Counted from the first letter of the stretch, positions 44,098 to 53,890 are shown. The stretch: 61,603 nucleotides of DNA from Roseovarius dicentrarchi (GCF_003316635.1 NZ_QNQP01000020.1:1-61603); one strand, 5' to 3'. Notes: generated by a model from the letters alone, not told the origin. Numbers and translations: made by a program.

Positions 44098-45083
44098 TGG
44101 CCCTGTTAGAAGTCCGCGATCTGCACGTCGCCTTTCCGCGCGGCAAAAAAGGCGAGGTTGAGGCCCTGCGCGGCGTCGATCTGACGCTGGAAAAAGGCCA
44201 GCGGCTGGGCGTTGTTGGCGAATCCGGTGCCGGCAAATCCATGCTTGCCTTTGCGATCCTGAACCTGATCGCCGATCCCGGCCGCGTCAGCAAGGGCAGC
44301 GTAAACTTCGATGGTCACAACCTTCTGACCATGTCGGACCGGCAGATCAGGTCGATCCGTGGCAACCGCATCTCGATGATCTTTCAGGATCCGATGGTGA
44401 CGTTGAACCCGGTGCTCAGCATCGGCACACAGATGATCGAAACGCTCAAGGCGCATCGCAAAATCTCGACGGCGGAGGCGCATCGCCTCAGCGTCGAAAA
44501 GCTCAAGCTTGTGGCGATTCCATCGGCGGAAAGCCGGATGGACGCCTACCCGCACGAATTGTCGGGGGGCCTGCGCCAGCGCGTTGTCATCGCCATCGCC
44601 CTGCTGACCGACCCCGAGCTGATCATCGCGGACGAGCCGACGACAGCGCTGGATGTCACCATCCAGGCGGAAATCATGTCCCTGATCCTGACGCTCTGCC
44701 GTGATAACGACGTGGCGTTGATCCTGATCACGCATGATCTGGGTGTGGTGGCCGAAGTGACCGAACGTCTGATGATCATGTATGCCGGAAAATGCGTCGA
44801 AACCGGGCGCACCCGCGATATCATCGACGCGCCGAAACACCCCTATGCCGTCGGGCTGCTGAAGGCGCTTCCGCAGAATTCCACGCGCGGGGCCAAACTG
44901 TATCAGATCCCCGGCTCCATGCCGCCGATCACGAATCTGCCGGCCGGCTGCCCTTATCATCCGCGCTGCGAACGCGCGACCGATGAATGCCGGGCCACCA
45001 TGCCCCCCTTGCAAAGCGGCGTCGCCTGCTTTCACCCGATGCATGAAACCGAGATGCTTGAGGGCGCGGAGACAGCAAAATGA
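44097..45083 (+). CDS. peptide-type ABC ATPase, DppD family
   Basis: This 328-residue ATPase has Walker A GESGAGKS, signature LSGGLRQRVVIA, Walker B LIIADEPTTALDVT, and the oligopeptide C-terminal domain with a cysteine motif (PAGCPYHPRCERATDEC) that may hold an iron-sulphur or zinc site. It works as a heterodimer with the DppF-type subunit. Confidence 0.95.
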   Translation: MALLEVRDLHVAFPRGKKGEVEALRGVDLTLEKGQRLGVVGESGAGKSMLAFAILNLIADPGRVSKGSVNFDGHNLLTMSDRQIRSIRGNRISMIFQDPMVTLNPVLSIGTQMIETLKAHRKISTAEAHRLSVEKLKLVAIPSAESRMDAYPHELSGGLRQRVVIAIALLTDPELIIADEPTTALDVTIQAEIMSLILTLCRDNDVALILITHDLGVVAEVTERLMIMYAGKCVETGRTRDIIDAPKHPYAVGLLKALPQNSTRGAKLYQIPGSMPPITNLPAGCPYHPRCERATDECRATMPPLQSGVACFHPMHETEMLEGAETAK

Positions 45084-46051
45084 CAGATCCAATCGTCGAA
45101 ACACGCGGGCTGGAAGTGCGATTTCCCCTGCCCTCGCATTTTCTCAGCCGGGAAAAGCCGGTTCTGCACGCGCTGTCCGGCGTCGATGTACAAATCCAGC
45201 GGGGCGAGACGTTCTGCGTCGTCGGCGAATCCGGCTGCGGCAAGACGACGCTGGGCCGCGCCATCATGGGGCTGCTGTCGCCCTCCTCGGGCGAGATTTA
45301 CTTTCGCGGGCAGCGCATCGACACAATGGACGAGGCAACGCGCAAACCGGTGCGTGCCGATATGCAAATGGTGTTTCAAAACCCCTACGCATCGCTGAAC
45401 CCGCGCCGCAACGTGTTTCAGACGCTGGCAGAACCGATCCGTCACCTGATGCCCGAAAAATCCGAAGCGGATGTGCGCACCCAGGTCGAGGATGTGCTGG
45501 ACGCGACCGGCTGCGATCAAAGCTGGCAGCGCAAGCTGCCGCACGAGTTTTCCGGCGGCCAGCGCCAGCGCATCGCGATTGCGCGTGCCTTGGTGACCAA
45601 CCCCGCCTTCGTTGTGGCGGATGAGCCGATTTCGGCGCTGGACGTGTCCATTCAGGCGCAAATCCTGAATTTGCTCAACGATTTGCAGGACGAACGTGAT
45701 CTGACCTACATGTTCATCACCCACGATCTGAGTGTGGTGGAGCATTTCGGCGATCGCGTCGCGGTGATGTATCTGGGCCAGATCATGGAACTGGCCCAGA
45801 CCAGCCAAATCTACGATGCGCCCAAACATCCCTATACGCAGCTGCTGCTGGATGCGATCCCGAAGCTCAGCGGCGGATCGTTTGACGCCCCGCGCACACC
45901 GGGCGAGCTGCCCGATCCGGTCAATCCGCCCCCAGGCTGCCCGTTTGCGCCGCGCTGCCCTATCGCACAGGATATCTGCCGCGCCGAGCGTCCGCGCCTG
46001 CGCCCCATCGGTGACAGTGGCACGATGGCCGCCTGCCATCTGGCGGAATAG
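45080..46051 (+). CDS. peptide-type ABC ATPase, DppF family
   Basis: This 323-residue ATPase has Walker A GESGCGKTT, signature FSGGQRQRIAIA, Walker B FVVADEPISALDVS and the C-terminal cysteine pattern PGCPFAPRCPIAQDIC. It is coupled to the DppD-type gene by a four-base overlap and ends the operon. Confidence 0.95.
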   Translation: MTDPIVETRGLEVRFPLPSHFLSREKPVLHALSGVDVQIQRGETFCVVGESGCGKTTLGRAIMGLLSPSSGEIYFRGQRIDTMDEATRKPVRADMQMVFQNPYASLNPRRNVFQTLAEPIRHLMPEKSEADVRTQVEDVLDATGCDQSWQRKLPHEFSGGQRQRIAIARALVTNPAFVVADEPISALDVSIQAQILNLLNDLQDERDLTYMFITHDLSVVEHFGDRVAVMYLGQIMELAQTSQIYDAPKHPYTQLLLDAIPKLSGGSFDAPRTPGELPDPVNPPPGCPFAPRCPIAQDICRAERPRLRPIGDSGTMAACHLAE

Positions 46052-46140
46052 ACCGGATTGTTCGATTCAGACAACTCTGGCCGCCATCCCTGTGGATAAG
46101 CTGGCAACGCACGGCAGAATTTGCCGCGCACCTTATGCAG

Positions 46141-47226
46141 TCACCCGCCGATATCTGCGCGCGCAACCGCCGTTGCCTTGAGCACGGCGTAGCATTCCAG
46201 ACCGGGCCGCAGCGCCAGTTGTTCAAGCGCATCAGCCGTAATGCGCGCCAGCAGTTTTGCCGAGCCGATGCGCAGCGATAATGCCACCCCTGGCCCGTCG
46301 CCACGGTGAATATCATCAATCACCGCAGGCAGGATATTGCGCGACGACAGGCCTTCGGGCCGGACCAGCGACACCAGAACGTCCTGCGCCAGCACCCGGA
46401 TGCGCAATGTTTTCCCGACCTCTGCCGTGATCCCCGGCAGGCGCAGATCGCCGCCGCCTGTCTCAAGCCGGCTCAGTCCGCGCGGATAACACTCAACCAC
46501 GCGCGCCATCAGAACCGACCCGGCCTCGCGCACGCCGATCAGCGGCACCATGGCCGGATCGCTCAACACGTCGGTCACGTCGCCCTGGCGCAGAACCCGG
46601 CCCCGTCCCAGTACCACGATCCGGTCCGCCAGCCTCGCTATTTCGGCCATGCTATGCGTGACATAGATGATCGGCACCGTGCCGGTATCGCGCAGCCGCT
46701 CCAGATAGGGCAGGATTTCATCCTTGCGCGGGCCGTCCAGCGCGGCCAACGGCTCGTCCATGATCAGCAGGCGGGGCCGCATCAGCAGGGCGCGGGCGAT
46801 TGCCACGCGCTGCTTTTCCCCGCCGGACAGGTTGCGCGGGCGGCGCTGCATCAGGGCGCCGATGCCCAGCATGGCGATGATCGCATCTTGGTCGGGGCCC
46901 GGCGCACCGCGCGGCGCATAGCGCGCGCCAAACGCGATGTTGTCCGCCACATTCAGATGCGGAAACAGCCGCCCTTCCTGAAAAACCACGCCAATCCGGC
47001 GCCGCGCCGCGGGCAGGCAAATACCCTGATCGCTGTCCAGCAGCACATCACCGCCCAGCATGATCCGGCCCCGGTCCGGCGTCAGCAGCCCGGCAACCGC
47101 ATTTGCCAGCGTCGTCTTGCCTGACCCCGAGGCGCCGAACACCGCCGTCACACCCGGCCCGGCCGTAAATGCGGCCTCCAGCGCAAAATCATCAAACTGA
47201 TGCCCGATATCCACTTGCAGGCTCAT
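46141..47226 (-). CDS. modC: molybdate ABC importer ATPase
   Basis: The 361-residue protein has Walker A GASGSGKTT, signature LSGGEKQRVAIA, Walker B LLIMDEPLAALD, and a C-terminal TOBE/MOP domain (residues 290-360) that binds molybdate. The ATG at 47226 overlaps the modB stop by four bases. It is the last gene of modA-modB-modC. Confidence 0.95.
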   Translation of the reverse strand: MSLQVDIGHQFDDFALEAAFTAGPGVTAVFGASGSGKTTLANAVAGLLTPDRGRIMLGGDVLLDSDQGICLPAARRRIGVVFQEGRLFPHLNVADNIAFGARYAPRGAPGPDQDAIIAMLGIGALMQRRPRNLSGGEKQRVAIARALLMRPRLLIMDEPLAALDGPRKDEILPYLERLRDTGTVPIIYVTHSMAEIARLADRIVVLGRGRVLRQGDVTDVLSDPAMVPLIGVREAGSVLMARVVECYPRGLSRLETGGGDLRLPGITAEVGKTLRIRVLAQDVLVSLVRPEGLSSRNILPAVIDDIHRGDGPGVALSLRIGSAKLLARITADALEQLALRPGLECYAVLKATAVARADIGG

Positions 47227-47906
47227 GCGCCGATCCTTGCCGCCATGCGCCGCGCCAGCCATTCCGACAGCAGTACCGCGCCGATGGCCACCCCCGAGGC
47301 CAGCAGCACCAGACGCAGCGCCGCCCCCTCCCCGCCCGGCACCTGCAAAAAGGCGTAGATGGCCGAGGGCAGCGTCTGCGTCTGGCCCGGTATGTTGGCG
47401 ACGAACGTGATGGTTGCGCCAAATTCGCCCATCGCCTTGGCAAACCCCATGACCGCGCCGGCCAGGATCCCCGGCCCGATCAGCGGCAGCGTGACGCGCG
47501 CAAACCCCGCCCAGCGCCCGGCGCCAAGGGTGGCCGCCGCCTCCTCCAGCTTGGGGTCGACCGCCTCGATCGACAGGCGGATGGCGCGCACCATCAGCGG
47601 AAACCCCATGACAGCGGCGGCCAGCGCCGCCCCGGTCCAGCGAAAGGCCAGCACGATCCCCAGCGAGTCCAGCAGCCCGCCAACCGCGCCGTTACGGCCA
47701 AAGGTCAGCAGCAACAGATAGCCCGTCACCACCGGCGGCAGCACCAGAGGCAAATGCACCAGCGCGCTGACCAGCGCATGGCCCGGAAACCGCCGCCGCG
47801 CCAGCAGCCACGCCACCGCAATCGCCACCGGCAGGCTGAACAGCGTCGCGATCAGCGACACTTTTAGCGACAGCGCCAGCGCCGTATATGCGGCGGCGTC
47901 CAGCAT
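47223..47906 (-). CDS. modB: molybdate ABC importer permease
   Basis: This 227-residue protein has five to six helices, the ModB opening SLKVSLIATLFSLPVAIAVAWLLAR, and the EAA loop AATLGAGRWAGFARVTLPLIGPGIL. It overlaps modA by one base and modC by four. Confidence 0.96.
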   Translation of the reverse strand: MLDAAAYTALALSLKVSLIATLFSLPVAIAVAWLLARRRFPGHALVSALVHLPLVLPPVVTGYLLLLTFGRNGAVGGLLDSLGIVLAFRWTGAALAAAVMGFPLMVRAIRLSIEAVDPKLEEAAATLGAGRWAGFARVTLPLIGPGILAGAVMGFAKAMGEFGATITFVANIPGQTQTLPSAIYAFLQVPGGEGAALRLVLLASGVAIGAVLLSEWLARRMAARIGA

Positions 47907-48682
47907 CAGGGCGCGGGTGCCATCGGCACGAAACCATGCGCCTCGAACACTGCGCGCGCCTTGTCACCTTGCAGGAATTCCATGAACGGGACGCCCGCAT
48001 CGGTCAGCGCCGCAGCTGGGTAAATGATCGCGTCATGCATGCCATCCGGCACGCGGTGAACCACCCGCACCGCCGGTTCTGCCGCGGCATCGGTGGCATA
48101 GACCACGCCCAGCGGCGCCTCGCCCAGCGCGACCAGCGCCAGCGCCGCGCGCACGTTATCCGTCTGGGCCAGATGCGGCAGCAGCGCGTCCCAGGCGCCC
48201 GATGCCTCCAGCCACGCGCGCCCATACATGCCGGCCGGGACGCTTTCGGTCTGGCCAATGGCCATGCGCCCGCCGGCCAGACGCTCCAGCAGGGCCGGTG
48301 CGCCCGTATCTGGCAGATCGGGCGCCTTGGCCGGGGCGATCAGAACCAGCGCATTGCCTACCAGCGCCACGCGGCGCGCGGGATCTACCGCGCCTTGCGC
48401 CTCCAACCAGTCCATCCAGTCTGTATTGGCCAAAAACGCCACATCGGCCGGCGCCCCCTCGCTGATCTGCCGCGCCAGAAGACCGCTGCCCCCGAGCGAT
48501 ACCGCCACCTCGCCGGGATAAAGCGCGGTGATTTCCTCCATCGCGTCCCGCAGGGAGGCTGCGGCAAATACCACGGTGCGATCATCGGCGTGCACGGCTG
48601 GCGCCGCCAGCAACAATAGCGCAGTGACAGCAGTAAACCGGCGCAAAAGCCGCCGGGCGAGTGGGGTGCATTTCATCATCAT
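47906..48682 (-). CDS. modA: molybdate-binding periplasmic protein
   Basis: This 258-residue protein has a signal peptide (cleavage near VHA-DD) and the ModA sequence VVFAAASLRDAMEEITALYPGEVAVSLGGSGLLARQISEGAPADVAFLAN. It binds molybdate or tungstate. Three consecutive methionine codons occur at the start. I chose the first (48682) because GAAG stands at proper distance; 48697 is an alternative. A stem-loop lies in the leader. Confidence 0.93.
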   Translation of the reverse strand: MMMKCTPLARRLLRRFTAVTALLLLAAPAVHADDRTVVFAAASLRDAMEEITALYPGEVAVSLGGSGLLARQISEGAPADVAFLANTDWMDWLEAQGAVDPARRVALVGNALVLIAPAKAPDLPDTGAPALLERLAGGRMAIGQTESVPAGMYGRAWLEASGAWDALLPHLAQTDNVRAALALVALGEAPLGVVYATDAAAEPAVRVVHRVPDGMHDAIIYPAAALTDAGVPFMEFLQGDKARAVFEAHGFVPMAPAP

Positions 48683-48708
48683 CGGTTTCTTCACCATCTT
48701 CCAATACG

Positions 48709-48758
48709 TTGCACATGTCCCGGTATGATGCGCTGCGCCGTCCGGGAACATACTGCAA
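48709..48758 (-). promoter_or_regulatory. imperfect stem-loop in the modA leader
   Basis: On the minus strand TTGC-A-GTATG-TT-CCCGG pairs with CCGGG-A-CATGT-GCAA, giving about 15 pairs interrupted by two single-base bulges around an 18-base loop. It ends 27 bases before the chosen modA start. It could be a cis-regulatory RNA or an operator dyad; it does not obviously match the Moco riboswitch or a ModE box. Confidence 0.4.
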
Positions 48759-48889
48759 GCTGTTGTTATTCCCGCGATCCTCGCCATATGATTGGCAAAG
48801 GCAAGCGTTAAAGTCCAAAAACCTTGCAGCAGGACGCCAACCGCAGGAACCCTATCATCGCCGCCCCATCGACGCATATTCCAATCGAC

Positions 48890-49327
48890 ATGAGCGACGC
48901 GCATAAAACCGGATTGCGCACGCAGTTTGGGGCGCTGTGCTATCGGATGCGACGTGGCAAGCCGGAGGTTCTGCTGATCACCAGCCGCGGATCAGGGCGC
49001 TGGATCGTGCCCAAGGGCTGGCCGATGGACGGCAAGACCCCCCCGCAAAGCGCCGAAATCGAGGCATGGGAAGAGGCCGGCGTGCGCGGGCGGATTCATC
49101 CGCGCTGCCTCGGCCTTTATCACTATCGCAAAAGCGTGCCGGGCGGCGACCTGCCCTGCGTGGCGATGCTCTACGCGCTCAAGGTGCAGGAGGTCGCCGC
49201 GGATTATCCCGAGGCTGGCCAGCGCAAACGTAAATGGCTGCGCCCCAAGAAGGCGGCCAAGCTGGTGGACGAGCCTGAATTGGCCAATATGATCGCCCGT
49301 TTCGATCCGGCCCTGCTCAGGGCGTGA
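48890..49327 (+). CDS. Nudix hydrolase with altered Nudix box
   Basis: This 145-residue protein has a Nudix fold (TQFGALCYRMRRGKPEVLLITSRGSGRWIVPKGWP). The box reads G-x5-K-x7-I-E-A-W-E-E-A-G-V. The metal-binding EAWEE glutamates are kept, while the usual first Glu is Lys and the Arg is Ile. The context PKGWP and WEEAGV resembles the diphosphoinositol/diadenosine polyphosphate subfamily. The substrate is unproven. The ATG at 48890 is divergent from modA. Confidence 0.88.
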   Translation: MSDAHKTGLRTQFGALCYRMRRGKPEVLLITSRGSGRWIVPKGWPMDGKTPPQSAEIEAWEEAGVRGRIHPRCLGLYHYRKSVPGGDLPCVAMLYALKVQEVAADYPEAGQRKRKWLRPKKAAKLVDEPELANMIARFDPALLRA

Positions 49328-49395
49328 CAGACGGGCCGCGCTTGATATCCACGGCAATGCCTATATCTTGGATAGGTAGGAACGGACCCGGATAG

Positions 49396-49821
49396 ATGAT
49401 CAAGTTTTCACTTAAATGCGCGGAAAATCACCGCTTTGACAGCTGGTTTCAGTCGGCTGCATCCTTTGACAAGCTGGCGCGCTCGGGCCTGATCACCTGC
49501 GCCGAATGCGGCAGCGCCGATGTCACCAAGGCGATCATGGCGCCCAGCGTCCAGTCCGCGCGCACAGCGCCGAAACCTGCCGCGCTCGGAACGCCTGAGA
49601 CGGACGCGCAGCAGGCCATTGCCCGCCTGCGCAAGGAGGTGCAGGCAAATTCCGAATATGTCGGCAAAGATTTCGCCCGCAAGGCGCGCGAAATGCACGA
49701 CGGCACGGCGCCCGAACGCTCCATCTATGGGGAGGCGCGCGCAGACGAGGCGCGCAAGCTGGTCGCGGATGGTGTGCCGATCCTGCCCCTTCCCTTCCGT
49801 CCGATGCGCAAGGTAAACTGA
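49396..49821 (+). CDS. DUF1178 family protein
   Basis: This 141-residue protein begins MIKFSLKCAENHRFDSWFQSAASFDKLARSGLITCAECGS, with a rubredoxin/zinc-ribbon-like Cys set, and ends VADGVPILPLPFRP, the DUF1178 signature. The function is unknown; it is widespread in alpha- and betaproteobacteria. It lies in a plus-strand run with the Nudix, ACT and lysC genes. Confidence 0.92.
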   Translation: MIKFSLKCAENHRFDSWFQSAASFDKLARSGLITCAECGSADVTKAIMAPSVQSARTAPKPAALGTPETDAQQAIARLRKEVQANSEYVGKDFARKAREMHDGTAPERSIYGEARADEARKLVADGVPILPLPFRPMRKVN

Positions 49822-49854
49822 CCCACCAAAATTTCCCTGACCAGAGGCGCGTCA

Positions 49855-50259
49855 ATGACCGGCAGTCACGATCTTACGCAGCTTTTTTCCGGCATGGCGC
49901 CCGTGCTGGACCATGCCACTTACGTTTTTGCCACACTGCCGGACCGCACTGTGCCGCCGGGCCTGACGCCGCGCATGATCATGCAAGAGGCTGAGGGAAC
50001 GACCCTGATCCTCACGCAAGAGGCGGCAACCGCTGCGGGCCTGCCGTTTGAATTTCCCTGCCGCATGATCACGCTGACTGTCCATTCCGCACTGGACGCG
50101 GTCGGGTTTCTGGCCCGCATCACGACCCGGCTGGCCAGCCTTGGCATGGGGGTGAATCCGGTCGCCGGATTCTATCACGACCATCTGTTTGTCCCATTGG
50201 ACAGGGCCGATGACGCGATGACAGCCCTTGCCGAAATGGTGCGCGAGGCGCGCGGCTGA
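49855..50259 (+). CDS. ACT-domain protein
   Basis: This 134-residue protein has an N-terminal part like an uncharacterised ACT family (THATYVFATLP-type opening, LILTQEAA) and a C-terminal ACT domain (MITLTVHSALDAVGFLARITTRLASLGMGVNPVAGFYHDHLFVP). ACT domains bind amino acids. It sits 82 bases before lysC, so a link to aspartate-family regulation is possible but unproven. Confidence 0.85.
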   Translation: MTGSHDLTQLFSGMAPVLDHATYVFATLPDRTVPPGLTPRMIMQEAEGTTLILTQEAATAAGLPFEFPCRMITLTVHSALDAVGFLARITTRLASLGMGVNPVAGFYHDHLFVPLDRADDAMTALAEMVREARG

Positions 50260-50341
50260 TCATTCCTGCGTGATCCCCGCTATTGCGCTGGCCCGCTGCC
50301 GCGCGTAAACCGCCCCCGAACTTACCGCAAGGGACGCAATC

Positions 50342-51580
50342 ATGCCCGTTCTCGTGATGAAATTCGGCGGCACCTCCGTCGCCAATCTTGACCGCATCCG
50401 CCGCGTTGCCAAACGTATCGGCGTCGAAGTGGCCAAAGGCTATGACGTGATCGTCATCGTGTCGGCCATGTCCGGCAAAACCAACGAACTGGTCGGCTGG
50501 GTGGGCGAGACGTCGCCGCTCTATGACGCGCGCGAATATGACGCCGTGGTGTCATCGGGCGAAAATGTCACCGCCGGCCTGATGGCGCTGACCTTGCAGG
50601 AAATGGAGATTCCCGCGCGCAGCTGGCAGGGCTGGCAGGTGCCGGTCAAGACCTCCAGCGCCCATTCCGCCGCGCGCATCCTGGATATTCCGCCCGAAAA
50701 CATCATGGCCAAATTCGCCGAGGGCATGCGCGTGGCTGTCGTCGCCGGCTTTCAGGGCGTCAGCCCCGAGGGGCGCATCACCACGCTGGGCCGGGGCGGA
50801 TCGGACACCACTGCCGTTGCCTTTGCTGCCGCCATGGGCGCCGAGCGGTGCGATATCTACACCGATGTCGACGGCGTCTATACCACCGATCCGCGCATTT
50901 CGCCCAAAGCGCGCAAGCTGGACCGCATCGCCTATGAGGAGATGCTGGAACTGGCCAGCCTGGGTGCCAAGGTGCTGCAAACCCGCTCGGTCGAACTGGC
51001 GATGCGGTTTAACGTCAAGCTGCGCGTGCTCAGCAGCTTTGAGGAACAATCAGATGACGCCGGCACCCTTGTCTGCGCCGAGGAGGAAATCATGGAATCC
51101 AAAGTTGTGACCGGCGTCGCCTATTCCCGCGACGAGGCCAAGATGACCCTTATGTCCGTCGCCGATCAGCCCGGCATCGCCGCCGCCATCTTTGGCCCGC
51201 TCAGCGAGGCGGGGGTGAATGTGGACATGATCATTCAGAACATTTCCGAAGACGGGCGCACCGACATGACCTTTTCATGCCCGACCGAACAGGTCGCGCG
51301 CGCGGAAAACGCCCTGAAAAAGGCGGTCGAGGCCGGCAATATTGACTATGGTCATTTGGTAGCCGACACCAATGTTGCCAAAATCTCGGCCGTTGGTATC
51401 GGCATGCGCAGCCAGTCAGGCGTGGCGGCAAAAATGTTCCGCACGCTCAGCGACGAGGGGATCAACATCAAGGTGATTGCAACCTCCGAGATAAAGATTT
51501 CCGTTCTGATCGACCGGAAATACATGGAACTTGCCGTTCAGGCGCTGCATGATGCCTTTGACCTGGACAAGGCCGGATAA
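50342..51580 (+). CDS. lysC: aspartate kinase
   Basis: The 412-residue enzyme has MKFGGTSVAN at the start, GRGGSDTTAVAFAAA, and two C-terminal ACT domains (about residues 265-400) that sense lysine and threonine. It phosphorylates aspartate, the first step to lysine, threonine and methionine. The length fits the monofunctional class with overlapping alpha/beta starts; an internal start near codon 250 would give the beta subunit. Confidence 0.97.
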   Translation: MPVLVMKFGGTSVANLDRIRRVAKRIGVEVAKGYDVIVIVSAMSGKTNELVGWVGETSPLYDAREYDAVVSSGENVTAGLMALTLQEMEIPARSWQGWQVPVKTSSAHSAARILDIPPENIMAKFAEGMRVAVVAGFQGVSPEGRITTLGRGGSDTTAVAFAAAMGAERCDIYTDVDGVYTTDPRISPKARKLDRIAYEEMLELASLGAKVLQTRSVELAMRFNVKLRVLSSFEEQSDDAGTLVCAEEEIMESKVVTGVAYSRDEAKMTLMSVADQPGIAAAIFGPLSEAGVNVDMIIQNISEDGRTDMTFSCPTEQVARAENALKKAVEAGNIDYGHLVADTNVAKISAVGIGMRSQSGVAAKMFRTLSDEGINIKVIATSEIKISVLIDRKYMELAVQALHDAFDLDKAG

Positions 51581-51646
51581 GGCTCCCGCACCACCACGCG
51601 CGGCGCATTTCGCCCGAATACAGAAAGGCGCGAGAGCACCACGCAG

Positions 51647-53890
51647 ATGAGCCATGATTTCCAGACTGACAGCCGGCAAATGCTGGGCCGCCTGCGCGCC
51701 GTCATGGCCGAGGATGCCGCAGGTCAGGCGCGTCTGGATCAGATCACCCGGCTGATCGCCGAGGAAATGCGCATCGAGGTCTGCTCGATCTACCTTTTCC
51801 GCGACGAGGACATGCTGGAGCTGTGCGCGACCGAGGGTCTGAACCCCGAGGCCGTCCACAATACCCGGATGCGCGTGGGCGAGGGTCTGGTGGGCCGCGT
51901 CGCGCGCACCGGTCAGGTCATCAATACAGATGATGCGCCAAACATGCCCGGTTTCCGCTACATGCCCGAAATCGGCGAAGAGGGCTATTCGTCCTTCATG
52001 GGCGTGCCGATTCAGCGGCTGGGCGAAAAGCTGGGCGTTCTGGTGGTGCAGTCGCGCGATGCGCGCAGCTTCTCCGAAGAAGAGGTGTACGCGGTCGAAG
52101 TCATCGCCATGGTGCTGGCCGAAATGACAGAACTGGGCGCCTTTATCGGCGATGGCGCCGCGATGAAGGCGCGCCACCAGCACCCCGTCCAGTTTCGCGG
52201 CACTACCGCGCAGGAAGGCGCGGCGCGCGGCCATGTCTGGCTGCATGAGCCGCGCGTGATCGTCACCAACCTCATCGGCGAAGACCCGGTGCGCGAGCTT
52301 GAGCGCCTGAACGAGGCCGTGGACGAGCTGCGCGTCGGCGTGGACCGCATGCTGACCAGCGCCCGTTTCGGCGACAAGGAACAGCTGGAAGTGCTGGAAG
52401 CCTACCGCATGTTCGCCAATTCCAAAGGCTGGATGCGCCGCATGGAAGAGGACATCAACCGCGGCCTGTCTGCCGAGGCTGCGGTGGAAAAGGAACAATC
52501 CACCGCCCGCGCCCGTCTGGGACAGGTGGCCGATGCCTACCTGCGCGACCGCTTGCATGATCTGGACGATCTCAGCAACCGCATGCTGCGCATCCTGACC
52601 GGGCAAGGCACCGGAACTGCCGCTGAAATGCCGCCCGATCCCATTCTGATCGCGCGCAATATCGGCCCCGCCGAGCTGCTGGATTATGGCCGCAGCCTGA
52701 AGGGTATCGTGCTGGAGGAAGGCGCCGTTGGCAGCCACGCCACCATCGTCGCCCGCGCCTTGGCGATCCCGCTGGTGATACACGCCCGCAACATCACGAC
52801 CGAAGCGATGAACGGCGACCCCATCCTCGTCGATGGCGATCAGGGCATCGCCCATCTGCGCCCCGGCGAGACGATCATCGCCGCCTTCCGCGACAAGATG
52901 GCGATGCAAGCCAAGGCGCAGGAGCGTTACGCGTCGATCCGGGACAAGCCCGCCACCACCCTTTGCGGTCAGACCCTGGCGCTGAACATGAACGCCGGGC
53001 TGATGGCCGACCTGCCCAGCCTTGAAAATTCCGGTGCCGAGGGTGTGGGTCTCTTCCGTACTGAACTGCAATTCCTTGTCCGCACGAAAATGCCCAAACG
53101 GGCCGAGCTGAGCGAGCTTTACAGCCGCGTGATGGATGCCGCCAAGGGGCGCGAGGTCGTGTTTCGCACGCTCGACATCGGTTCGGACAAGGTGCTGCCC
53201 TATATGAAACCCACGGACGAGCCGAACCCGGCCATGGGATGGCGCGCGATTCGGGTGGGTCTGGACAAACCGGGCGTCATGCGGATGCAGCTTCAGGCGC
53301 TCATTCGCGGCGCGAACGGGCGCCCCCTGTCGGTGATGTTCCCCTTCGTCGCCCAGCGCGAGGAATTCGATGCCGGCCGCGCCGAGCTGGACAAGGCGCT
53401 GGAGCGCGAGCGCATCCTTGGTCACCCCATGCCCGCCACCATGAAACTGGGCGCCATGCTGGAAACCCCCAGCCTTGCCTACGCGCCGGATCAGTTTTAC
53501 CGCGATGTCGATTTCCTTTCGATCGGGGGCAACGACCTGAAACAGTTCTTCTTTGCCGCCGACCGCGAGAATGAGCGCGTGCGCCGCCGCTATGACACGC
53601 TTAACGTCAGCTTTCTGACGTTCCTTCAGGGCATCACGCAACGCTGCCTGGCCACAAACACGCCGCTCAGCTTCTGCGGCGAGGATGCCGGCAGACCGGT
53701 CGAGGCGGCTTGCCTTGCGGCAATCGGCATCCGCACGCTGTCGATGCGCCCCGCCTCAATCGGGCCGGTAAAGTCCATCCTGCGCCGGACCGATCTGGAC
53801 GAATTGCGCAGCGTCATAGATGAGGCCGGACGGCGCGGCGATCAGTCGGTGCGCCCTGCCGTGCTGGATTACCTGCGCGAGAAACTCTAA
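51647..53890 (+). CDS. ptsP: PTS-Ntr phosphoenolpyruvate-protein phosphotransferase
   Basis: The 747-residue protein has an N-terminal GAF domain (about 20-165), then enzyme I domains. The phosphorylated His364 is in GSHATIVARALAIPLV. The PEP-binding C-terminal barrel shows GVGLFRTELQFL, MFPFVAQREE, GAMLETPS, FLSIGGNDLKQF and the catalytic Cys in LSFCGEDAG. It starts the nitrogen PTS cascade (NPr, EIIANtr). It follows lysC, a common Rhodobacterales arrangement. Confidence 0.95.
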   Translation: MSHDFQTDSRQMLGRLRAVMAEDAAGQARLDQITRLIAEEMRIEVCSIYLFRDEDMLELCATEGLNPEAVHNTRMRVGEGLVGRVARTGQVINTDDAPNMPGFRYMPEIGEEGYSSFMGVPIQRLGEKLGVLVVQSRDARSFSEEEVYAVEVIAMVLAEMTELGAFIGDGAAMKARHQHPVQFRGTTAQEGAARGHVWLHEPRVIVTNLIGEDPVRELERLNEAVDELRVGVDRMLTSARFGDKEQLEVLEAYRMFANSKGWMRRMEEDINRGLSAEAAVEKEQSTARARLGQVADAYLRDRLHDLDDLSNRMLRILTGQGTGTAAEMPPDPILIARNIGPAELLDYGRSLKGIVLEEGAVGSHATIVARALAIPLVIHARNITTEAMNGDPILVDGDQGIAHLRPGETIIAAFRDKMAMQAKAQERYASIRDKPATTLCGQTLALNMNAGLMADLPSLENSGAEGVGLFRTELQFLVRTKMPKRAELSELYSRVMDAAKGREVVFRTLDIGSDKVLPYMKPTDEPNPAMGWRAIRVGLDKPGVMRMQLQALIRGANGRPLSVMFPFVAQREEFDAGRAELDKALERERILGHPMPATMKLGAMLETPSLAYAPDQFYRDVDFLSIGGNDLKQFFFAADRENERVRRRYDTLNVSFLTFLQGITQRCLATNTPLSFCGEDAGRPVEAACLAAIGIRTLSMRPASIGPVKSILRRTDLDELRSVIDEAGRRGDQSVRPAVLDYLREKL

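Noticed and set aside
48683..48889. Moco riboswitch or ModE box upstream of modA
   Set aside because: A stem-loop exists, but neither the conserved Moco aptamer bases nor the TATAT-type ModE palindrome are visible.
51416..53641. 741-codon open frame antisense to lysC and ptsP
   Set aside because: Same reasoning; ptsP has complete catalytic motifs on the other strand.
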